NCBI RefSeq assembly: GCF_902713425.1
Contig: NC_081198.1
Location: forward strand, 22,613,188-22,677,187
DNA length: 64,000 nucleotides
From: Acipenser ruthenus
Lineage: Eukaryota; Chordata; Actinopteri; Acipenseriformes; Acipenseridae
Direction of reading: 5' to 3'
Below the pieces are notes generated by a model. The model made no database searches and was not told where the DNA came from. It saw only the letters and a list, made by a program, of their open reading frames with translations. How positions within the stretch are numbered: the stretch's first letter is position 1; every line of letters starts with the position of its first letter. Shown piece after piece: positions 56,186 to 64,000 of the stretch. Both the position numbers and the translations under genes were made by a program.

Positions 56186-56213
56186 GATCTGAGCCAAGAG
56201 GCCGAGAAGCAAT
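56186..56213 (-). ncRNA. RNU2: U2 snRNA 5' fragment, nt 1-28
   Basis: Nt 1 at 56213, with C3T, T16C and a change in CTAAG. It is the shortest 5' fragment in the window. Confidence 0.85.
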
Positions 56214-56788
56214 GGCGACTTGGCCCTTGCCCGGGGCCCCCCAGCCCGGACGGCACAGGGGGATTCAAAGGTGGGTGCAAAATTCCAAGCACAAGCAGAC
56301 CCCCAAAAAACGGGCTGCTGCTTCCAGAGGGGAAATGTGCAATTTAAGCAGGAGAAAACAAAGCAAAAACACACACATAACACCAAAAACAAAACATAAA
56401 CTGGCGGAGTGCGTCTTACAAACAGTCATGCCAAGCTGCTATGCTGTGCAAGGTGCCTTGGGTAACTACAACTGTGCCTCGCTGGCTGGCTGGCTTGCTA
56501 AGAAGGTCCTGGCATAGGGACATGTTCCACCACACTTGTCTGGTTAGCTGCATGCTCCCAGGAAACAAACTGCTGCTGTCTACATCATCACCACATGTGA
56601 ATAAAAGAAAGCAAGAAAGCAAGAAAGAAAGAGAAAGAAAGAGAGAAAGAAAGAAAGAGAGAAAGAAAAAAAAAAGAAGTAAAACGGCGGGAAAACTTGC
56701 ATCAACACTGGCACTCTCCCTCCAGCAGGGGTAGACAAAATGCTCACAGGAGAGATCCAGATCTGACTTTGACCAACGTTAGAGAAAG
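56214..56788 (-). promoter_or_regulatory. U2 spacer 16 with snRNA promoter
   Basis: PSE-like core at 56266-56278, purine tract at 56603-56677. It lies upstream of the U2 leader of element C. Confidence 0.75.
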
Positions 56789-56924
56789 GTGTGCACCGTT
56801 CCCGGAGGTACTGCAATACCGGGCCGATGCGTGGAGTGGACGGAGCAAGCCCCTGTTCCATCTCCCGATTCCAAAAATCAATTTAATATATGGTCCCCTG
56901 ATAGGGGACGTATCAGATATTAAA
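56789..56924 (-). ncRNA. RNU2: U2 snRNA 3' fragment, nt 53-188
   Basis: Consensus 3' part, joined at T53 to the 3' end of copy 7. Confidence 0.95.
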
Positions 56925-57577
56925 TACTCTTTTATTGAGATTTTACATTTTTTTTTCCATTTACACCCATTCGTTTTTTCATTCATTTTACATTTCTTTT
57001 AAAGATGACATTCATGCATACAGACATACATTTTGTTTTAAAAGCATTTAAAATACATTTAAAAACACCAAGACAATTGTGCTTTGTACATGGTTAAAAC
57101 AGACACAGATTAAAATCAACATGAAAAAAACCTGTGCTGCTTTAAAAGTAACTGGAAAAAAAGAACCATCTATAAAAAAACAGTGCTTGTGAGGGCCGGG
57201 GAGTGCTCTCTAAAAAGGATCAAAAGTGAACATAAAACTATATTACTAAAACAGGGACAGGGGAAAAGGGACAGTGTGTAAAACAGTGCGTTAAAATTCT
57301 AAAATTTTAAAACACTTAAAATGTAACTTTTAATAGTTGACGTTAAAAATCTTTTAGATACATAAAACAAAACAAAACAAAATCAAATAAAACATTCAAA
57401 ATAAATCAAATTAAAATCCATAAAACTGAAACAAAGAGACTACATAAAACCAGGGCACCGTTCAAAAAACGGTCATGCCAGCTAAAAAGGGCGGAATGCT
57501 GGCATGACAAAATAAATAAAGGCTTAACGGTGCCCCGTAGTCCCGCTCCTAGGAGCTAGCGGTTCCAGTTTTTCCCC

Positions 57578-60500
57578 TCATTCCATCTTCACGTCCTGAA
57601 GTCCGGCGATCCTCCACTCCGCGCAGGCCTTGTCCTTCCCGAGGGTCCGGATGTCCAGAATTACAAAGTCCTTGATAAGAGTTTGTGCCCTTCTGGTCGT
57701 GGTGATAGTGTCTAGCTCCTGCTTGTGATAGACACAGACGTTACGGCCTTCCCACAGGATCTGCTTGACAACATTGATGACACGCCAAATGCACTTAGCT
57801 GTGCTGGTAGTGATTCCTCCCGCAGGCCCATAGAGCACAGTCTCAGCGGACATCTTGGCCGTGTCAGCAAACCTGTTTAGGAAGACAGAGACAGAGACCC
57901 AGACACTGCCAGCCACATCACACTCCCAGAAGATATGGGCTGGTGTTTCTCTCTTGCGGCACTTTGCATAGGGGCATGTTTCTACTTGGGCTAGTCCCCT
58001 CCTGAACATGAACGCTCGAGTGGGGAGTGCACTGTGGACGGTGTTCCATGCTATATCCTTCTGGACATTACTGAGGCAGCTGTGAGTCACATTCTCCCAG
58101 ATTTTTTGGCTTTGGGTGAGGGAGAAAGTAGCTACTTTTTCAATTTCCTGGGAACCGGCAAGATATTTAGTTACAGCCTTGTATTCCCAGGAGGCCAGTT
58201 TTGCTTTATCTAAGCCCAATTTATATATTGTGTCCCTTAAGGTTCTATAATACAATGGGGGGTCCCAGGAGTACGGCACGGTGTTATCAATAGTGCAGAG
58301 GCCCAAGGCCCTGAGACAGGTGGCAAAATAGAAACGATTCATGTAACATACCTTCCTGTCCAGGGCCTGGATGTTCTTGATAGTTTGCGTGAGCCCCTGC
58401 ACTCGGGTGAGCTGCACAACGTCCGGGACCCCCTTACCTCCCTTCTTGTCGGCTTTACTCAGGGTGGCTCGCTTTACCCTCTCCATCTTGCTGCCCCAGA
58501 AAAAGCGGTGGATAATGCAGTCCACCACTTTTTTGGTGGTCCTGTCTGGGGGAAAGATTTTTCCTACATAAGAGAGGATGGGGAACAGTATAGACTTGGT
58601 TATTAATACTCTACCCGTCATTGTTAAGGATCTTGTGCTCCATCCGCCAATCTTTTTACGGACCTGGTTAATGGCCGCCGTCCAGCTCTGGGCCCCCGAG
58701 CTATTGTTCTCGAAAATGAGGCCCAGAATCTTGATTTTGTCCTTTTTGACAGGGTACATGTCCGACAGTTCCCTATCTACCTGCCAATTTTTAGACACGT
58801 AGACTTCGCTCTTGGACTTATTAATCACTGCCCCGGTCGCCGTGCAGTACTTCTCAAGGATATTACTAATCCGAGGTACCGACGATGTGTTGGTGCAAAT
58901 GAGTGACACATCGTCCATATATGCTGTTGTTTTGACCTGGACCCCGTTGGATCCAGGCAGCTGGAAACCAGTTATATTGGTATCCCTACGAATTGCCTGC
59001 AGGAGGGGTTCAATGCACACGACATATAGCAGTGGGGATAGTGGGCAACCCTGTCTGACCCCTGACTGGATAGATATTTTACCAGTCAGGTGCCTGTTCA
59101 CCAAGACTCGGGTACTAATATTTGTATAGATGGTTTTAACCCACCCCCTAAGTCCAGGAGCGAATTTCATCTGGTCCATCACTTTGTACATATATTCATG
59201 GCTTACCCTATCGAACGCCTTCTCCTGGTCAAGGTTGAACAGGCAGAGGGGATGGTTCCGTTCTCTAGAATAAGCCAGAATGTCCCTTGTTAACATTAAA
59301 ATATCCGTGATGGACCTCCCTGGGACGCCACAAGCCTGGTCGGGGCCAATGACCAAAGGGAGGTGTACTTGTAGCCGGAGCATCAGAGCTTTGGCTAGTA
59401 TCTTGTAATCCACGCAAAGGAGGCTGATTGGGCGCCAATTCCGTAGATCTTTAACTTCCCCTTTCTTATGAAGGAGAGTAATTACACTCTCCCGCATAGA
59501 AGGGCCCAACCGCTTCTCCCTGTAGACCGCTCTGTAGACCTCCGCTAAATGGACTTTTAGCGTGTCCCAAAAAAGATGGTAATACTCACCCGGGATGCCA
59601 TCTGGACCTGGCGTCTTACCGGTGTTCATGGTCTTAACAGCCTGGGTGAGCTCCTCCAGTGTGAGTTCTGGGTCCTTCTCCTCCTCCTCCTCGTCCCGCA
59701 CTGAGTCAGGCTCCAACTGGCTCAGGAACCACTCTATCAGGGTGTCATCTGTAGCTTTGATGTTATACAGGTCCCTATAGAAGTTCTCTACCACTTTTTT
59801 CACTCCCTCACTATCCTCTACTATCCTCCCCCTGCTGTCGAGCATGGAGGACATCAAGTGCCGCTTCTTCCTCGTTTTCTGGAAGAAGAAGCGAGTACAC
59901 TTTTCGTCTTCCTCCATTTTTTGCACCTTTGCATTGTGCATGACCTTTCGTTGTTCCTCCCTACAAAGCACTGAAAGATCTAGCTTGGTCTGGGCTATCT
60001 CGTCGCTTACAGGGAACCCCCGAAGCTGAAGCAGGCTCAGACGCTGGAGGGCAGCATTCAGGTATTTATATTTGGCCCTCCTTTCTTTTGCTTTCCTCTT
60101 GCCTGCTGCTATGAAATAACCCTTAGTTCTCATTTTGACCATCTCCCACCACTCTATAGGGGAGTTGAATAGGTCACGCAAAGTGGTCCACTCAACAAGC
60201 CTGCTCTTATAGGCTGCAGCTATGGAGGGGTCATCGAGTAAGGAGGTGTTTAATTTCCAGACCCCTGACCCCATCTGGGAGGTCTGAGGGACCTGCAATG
60301 TTACCTGCAGGAGCCTATGGTCAGAGAAGAAGACGGCCTGGGTGTCTACTGCCGTCTTCGTAAGGGAGCTGGTATGCAGGACGAGATCTATACGGGAGAA
60401 GGAGGTCCCAGATGAGCTCACCCAGGTAAAGGGAGGCACCAGGTCCTTACCTGCATCACACAGGGAGAAATCAGATATTACGGAGGACACAACTCTACTA

Positions 60501-61021
60501 GAGCGGTCGTTGCGTGGCCTGCTCCGGTCTACGTCCCTCAGAGCACAATTGAAGTCACCTGACACGATGACGGGTACGTTCCCCAGCAGGAGTGGACGCA
60601 GCTGTGGAAAAAATTGAACTCTTTCGTTTTGGTTAGTGGGTGCGTAGACATTGACCAGTCTGAGGGGAGTGTTGTTGTATGTCACATCCACGCTCAGAAT
60701 TCTACCAGGTTCTACCTCCCTGCTGCTGCGGGAGGTAATAAATGGGTTTTTAAACAGGATACCTACTCCGTCGGCTCTGGCTATGTTGGAGCCCGACCAG
60801 AAGGAGTCCCCCAGGGTCCAACTCTCCTTCAGGTCCCTATAATCAGGGCTCGACGAAATACCACACTCCTGCAGAAAGATGAGATCTGCTTTCAAGTTAG
60901 CTAGATAGTTTAGTACATCAAATCTTTTTTGTGTCTCCCTGATGCTCCTGACATTAACAGACACACATATCAGGGCCATCAGGGTAGCTAACAAGAAAAG
61001 GAGTCGCTGCGTCCACCCCAT
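57578..61021 (-). CDS. Family 1 ORF2, endonuclease-reverse transcriptase (1147 aa, intact)
   Basis: Same organisation as the copy 5 ORF2: endonuclease (Asn23, Glu52, Asp156, Asn158, Asp212, His235), reverse transcriptase with YMDD at about 701-704, knuckle at 1016-1034. ATG at 61021. It differs from copy 5 by scattered substitutions (for example Cys for Arg in VVDCIIHRF). All catalytic motifs are intact, so this is one of two full ORF2 reading frames in the window. Confidence 0.92.
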   Translation of the reverse strand: MGWTQRLLFLLATLMALICVSVNVRSIRETQKRFDVLNYLANLKADLIFLQECGISSSPDYRDLKESWTLGDSFWSGSNIARADGVGILFKNPFITSRSSREVEPGRILSVDVTYNNTPLRLVNVYAPTNQNERVQFFPQLRPLLLGNVPVIVSGDFNCALRDVDRSRPRNDRSSRVVSSVISDFSLCDAGKDLVPPFTWVSSSGTSFSRIDLVLHTSSLTKTAVDTQAVFFSDHRLLQVTLQVPQTSQMGSGVWKLNTSLLDDPSIAAAYKSRLVEWTTLRDLFNSPIEWWEMVKMRTKGYFIAAGKRKAKERRAKYKYLNAALQRLSLLQLRGFPVSDEIAQTKLDLSVLCREEQRKVMHNAKVQKMEEDEKCTRFFFQKTRKKRHLMSSMLDSRGRIVEDSEGVKKVVENFYRDLYNIKATDDTLIEWFLSQLEPDSVRDEEEEEKDPELTLEELTQAVKTMNTGKTPGPDGIPGEYYHLFWDTLKVHLAEVYRAVYREKRLGPSMRESVITLLHKKGEVKDLRNWRPISLLCVDYKILAKALMLRLQVHLPLVIGPDQACGVPGRSITDILMLTRDILAYSRERNHPLCLFNLDQEKAFDRVSHEYMYKVMDQMKFAPGLRGWVKTIYTNISTRVLVNRHLTGKISIQSGVRQGCPLSPLLYVVCIEPLLQAIRRDTNITGFQLPGSNGVQVKTTAYMDDVSLICTNTSSVPRISNILEKYCTATGAVINKSKSEVYVSKNWQVDRELSDMYPVKKDKIKILGLIFENNSSGAQSWTAAINQVRKKIGGWSTRSLTMTGRVLITKSILFPILSYVGKIFPPDRTTKKVVDCIIHRFFWGSKMERVKRATLSKADKKGGKGVPDVVQLTRVQGLTQTIKNIQALDRKVCYMNRFYFATCLRALGLCTIDNTVPYSWDPPLYYRTLRDTIYKLGLDKAKLASWEYKAVTKYLAGSQEIEKVATFSLTQSQKIWENVTHSCLSNVQKDIAWNTVHSALPTRAFMFRRGLAQVETCPYAKCRKRETPAHIFWECDVAGSVWVSVSVFLNRFADTAKMSAETVLYGPAGGITTSTAKCIWRVINVVKQILWEGRNVCVYHKQELDTITTTRRAQTLIKDFVILDIRTLGKDKACAEWRIAGLQDVKME

Positions 61022-61193
61022 AGCGACTATGATTGGGAGGTCGGGACACTCTTCCTACTCTTAGCTCTACGCTTGCTTCGAGGGGGCTTGGGCTTATTTG
61101 CAACTCCCATCACCCCTGAGAAGGTACTCACTGCTGCCTCGTCCAAGAAGGCACCGTCTTTATATGCACAGTACGTGGAGTTGTTTGGGCTAT

Positions 61194-62956
61194 TCAACTC
61201 CCCACAAGGTAAGTCTGGTGGAACTTGCTCAGGGCCCCTCGGAACGTGTGGGTCAGCTTTGTCCTGGGGGGGGTTATGACAGACAGCATTCTTTGGCTGT
61301 TACCGTCTGCTGAATTGGAGCTGTTAGCAGACTTCTGGCTTACCGCGTCCAGGGGTATTCCCATGTCCTCCAGTGCTGTATCTAGGAGGACCTCTAGGGG
61401 GCCCCTGGTTTTGCCCATACAAGGGAGGGGGTCAAGGATGCTTTGAAGGGAGGCCCTTCGCTTGAAGAGGGTCATTGCTACCGAGGTACTGCTGGTCAGG
61501 GAAGGTGTTGACCCCGACCTCTCCCTCGGTGCATTAGTGAACACCTCTTCTGCGAGGTGTGCTAGGGTTTGTGCCAACGACTGGGAAGGCTGGCTGGGGA
61601 TGCCCTGGCTGGCTGCTACCTGCCCACTAGGCGGCAGTGTAGCCGTCCCACTCGCCTCCGTCTCTGCCTGCGAGGGCAAGACTGGGGACTTTGTGTGGAC
61701 ATTATCTGGTTTTGGATCTATGGGGGCCACCTGCAACTTGCTGTCTTTGATCTTGATCTTCTTTCTTTTCCCCCCCTCGTCTCTACCCTTTCTTTTCCCC
61801 ACCCTCTGCTGGTTCTTCACTCCCTTCCCCTCCTTCTCACTCTCACTTTCACTGTCGCTTTCGCTTTCCTCCCCCACGGACTCAATCCTTATGGCGTCAT
61901 AACGAGAGCCGAGGGGGAGTGCTGGCGCTGAGAGGGCCCTACTCAGGGGGGGGCCGCTGCTGGGTCCGGGCTCCCTCCCTGCCTCGTGTTCTGTATCAGA
62001 GGAGCTACTGGAGGAGCTAGTGGAGTAGCTGTTGTACTCTCTCTCTGGGCTGGGGGAAGGGGTCCTCGTAAAACGGGACATGTCTCGGGGGCGGGGGAGT
62101 GAGGGGGGTGCTGGTGATGATGGTGGTGCTGGAGTCTGGGTTTTGATGTGGACTGATCTTTGTTACTTGCTCCCTCTTCCTGCTCAGGCCTAGGCTTGTT
62201 CGTATTTGCCTTGCTGGCTCTGGCCATGTTGGCATAGGAAGAGGGGCAGTCCTTAAACAGGTGCCCCTTCTTTCCACACAAATTGCACTGCCTCTCTTCT
62301 CTGCAGTGGCTGGTCTCGTGGGGGGCGCCGCAGTTCCTGCACTTGACTACAGTACATGCGGCCGCCAGGTGTCCTAATTCCCCACATTTCCTGCAGAGTT
62401 TTGGCATCCCATTATAGAATACCAGCCCTCTGTTGGGCCCTAACACTATGGAGTTTGGAATGTGGCGGACGCCTCCAATGCCCGATGGATCGACATTGAG
62501 GCGTACCAGCCACTTTCTGGCTCCTGTCCAAACCCCATCTTCGTCAGTAATTTTCCTCCCTTCTGATGACACCCTCCCATAGCGGTTAAGCCATGTTGTA
62601 ATATCATAGTCGCTAACAGCCTCATTGAAAAATTGGACAGTAACAACTTTCATTTCTCTGTCTGTCAGTGCATCCACACAAAATTCTTTGTATGGAGCGA
62701 GATATTTATTCTCCCCCCAAAAGGACCACATTTCTTGTAACTTTTGGGGGTTCCTAAAACTGACCTCAAACACTTCCTTAAGCCCTGGCAATTTCACCAA
62801 ACAATTCAAGTCAGAAGGGGAAAAACCCATACCCCTCTGAAGAATGGTCCGGCTGAACTCCAGTCTCGTCAGTCCTGGTTCCGTTTCCTCTTGCTGGGTC
62901 CTTGTGAAGCGCACCGCATTGTGCCTCCTAGTCTCCTGGGTTGGCCGGAACGCCAT
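61194..62956 (-). pseudogene. Family 1 ORF1 with a 16-nt deletion (copy 7)
   Basis: ATG at 62956 (MAFRPTQETRR). Residues 1-237 with the three knuckles are readable; compared with copy 5, 16 nt are missing near 62145, which shifts the frame and ends it at 61943. The rest (MSRFTRTPSPSPE onward, with the acidic and Lys-rich stretches and C-terminus) is open in another frame (62081-61194). It would be about 592 residues if unbroken. Confidence 0.88.
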
Positions 62957-63687
62957 CCTTCAGCTGGCTCCTCCGATTGGGGTGGGAGAAGCCTCTGGAC
63001 GTCCGGGTTGTCTCTCTCTACGGAAAAGAAACAACGTAAGCAGCAAATCTGGGCAGTTGAAGGAACTATTACTTTAGTCCCTGAGGAGATGGTCGCCTCG
63101 CAAGAGGGACCCCCTCCCCAGGTGAACGGTGTCCTTCCCTGGCGGAGTAGGGGGCGCTGCTTGGCACCGAGACCACGTAGGAAGAATCGTGGCTGTGACG
63201 CCTCCTCGGGGTCCGGGGCCGCCCTCTGCTCCTCCCAGATGGCGCCCTCTGCTGGGCGCCTGCTGCTCTCTCGGTCTGGATCTCGATTACAATCAAGGGC
63301 TGGGGATGAGGTCATCTAGGTCATCAAAGGGTCCTCAAAGGTCGTCTGGATGGTAGGTCCTCCTTCTCTCTAACTCCAGGAACGTCTGGAAAAGCCGGAA
63401 CCGCCTGAAAAAGAAAAAACTGGAACCGCCTGAAAAAGAAAAAACTGCTCTCAACAGTCAACAAAATCTTGAAAGACCCTCGGCCTGGATTGGGCAAGCC
63501 AAAACCAGACTGAGCATTAGTCTTCCAAAAAGTTGCCGAGCTGAAGAAAGCCAGTCAAAAATAAAAAAAATTTTGTTCCTCCTCACCCGAACAAACCTCT
63601 CACAGACCCTCGGAGGGAGCGGGCAATGCCACTACCCTCTAAGCCTTAGTCTTAGAAAGATTTATTCGAACTGAAGAGAAGCCGGAG

Positions 63688-64000
63688 TATATGGCTGGCT
63701 AAGAAGGACCTGGCATAGGGACATGTTCCACCACACTTGTCTGGTTAGCTGCATGCTCCCAGGAAACAAACTGCTGATGTCTACATCATCACCACATGTG
63801 AATAAAAGAAAGAAAGAAAGCAAGAAAGAAAGAGAAAGAAAGAGAGAGAAAGAAAGAAAGAGAGAAAGAAAGAAAGAGAGAAAGAAAAATAAAAGAAGTA
63901 AAACGGCGGGAAAACTTGCTTCAACACTGGCACTCTCCTTCCAGCAGGGGTAGACAAAATGCTCACAGGAGAGATCCAGATCTGACTTTGACCAACGTTA
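63688..64000 (-). promoter_or_regulatory. U2 spacer 17, distal part, running off the right edge
   Basis: It begins abruptly within the ggct repeat region, without the PSE-proximal part. Purine tract at 63803-63899. The window ends inside the 3' box region, so another U2 3' end should start about 7 bp beyond the edge. Confidence 0.8.

Larger units (their letters stand above)
56925..63687 (-). mobile_element. Keno-like LINE family 1, copy 7 (full length)
   Basis: About 6.76 kb: 3' UTR (56925-57577, hairpin 57472-57508), intact ORF2, a 172-nt gap, ORF1 with a 16-nt deletion, and a 730-nt 5' UTR (62957-63687). The 3' end sits at site A. At the 5' end there is no U2 5' part: after about 63687 the sequence passes (through tatatgg) straight into the distal spacer. 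U2 nt 1 to about 60 and the proximal promoter are missing, so this copy has lost its U2 leader. Confidence 0.87.

Noticed and set aside
1632-64000. Regularly spaced repeats resembling a CRISPR array
   Set aside because: The repeat is a 750-810 bp snRNA gene unit in a eukaryote; repeats and spacers have none of the CRISPR size or pattern.
1-64000. Host protein genes, tRNAs or rRNAs
   Set aside because: All long open frames are explained by LINE ORFs or shadows. I saw no cloverleaf with A and B boxes and no rRNA-like sequence.

Overview
The window is a stretch of a eukaryotic tandem U2 snRNA gene array, with all U2 genes on the minus strand, that has been heavily colonised by LINE (non-LTR) retrotransposons. 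I see no host protein-coding gene. The U2 sequence is clearly vertebrate-like: stem-loop I, the GUAGUA branch-site recognition element, stem-loop IIa, an AUUUUUGG Sm site, a 3' box downstream and a PSE-like element at about -53 to -65. An inserted L2-type LINE ends in the hairpin-plus-(TAA)n tail common in ray-finned fish. A ray-finned fish, possibly a non-teleost such as a sturgeon relative, is my best inference; the species is not proven by the sequence.

The basic unit is about 750-810 bp: a 188-nt U2 gene plus a spacer of 565-622 bp. The spacer holds the promoter and, about 110 bp past the 3' end of the next U2, a (GAAA/GAGA)n tract that is polypyrimidine on the U2 sense strand. Sixteen spacers are complete and a seventeenth runs off the right edge. 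Only seven U2 genes have their full length (1821, 2631, 3384, 7659, 20786, 45091 and 45860; the last two carry changes). The other U2 genes are split by LINEs inserted in the same orientation as U2.

Two insertion sites are used. Site A lies in the loop of U2 stem-loop IIa (U2 resumes at nt 53/54; the upstream flank runs to nt 64-67, an 11-15 nt duplication). It holds seven copies of one Keno-like Tx1-clade family, called family 1 here: copies 1-7 at 4308, 8613, 11319, 16129, 21689, 46769 and 56925. Family 1 has no poly(A) tail but a conserved 37-nt hairpin in its 3' UTR. Site B lies directly after GUAGUA (U2 resumes at nt 39 behind a poly(A) tail; the upstream flank stops at nt 34 or 28). It holds elements A (33091-38139), B (38900-44438) and C (51210-56185), and the 5' end of D at the left edge (1-1203). 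A and C are one Tx1 lineage (YADD reverse transcriptase, very short 5' UTRs). B and D are a second lineage, closer to family 1 in ORF1, and in ORF2 where B shows it.

ORF2 encodes an APE-type endonuclease, a reverse transcriptase and a C-terminal CX4CX7HX4C knuckle. ORF1 encodes a nucleic-acid-binding protein with three CCHC knuckles. Family 1 ORF2 is whole in copies 5 and 7 and open over the retained part of copies 1, 2, 4 and 6, so these copies are young or homogenised. Copy 5's ORF1 is cut by a 3.8-kb antisense L2 LINE and copy 7's ORF1 carries a 16-nt deletion, so no copy in the window has both ORFs whole. Because insertion leaves the U2 promoter and the first 34-67 nt of U2 upstream of each element, the LINEs sit where they could be read from the snRNA promoter. 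Shared 5' truncations and shuffled 3' UTR variants show that the array has exchanged sequence among copies.
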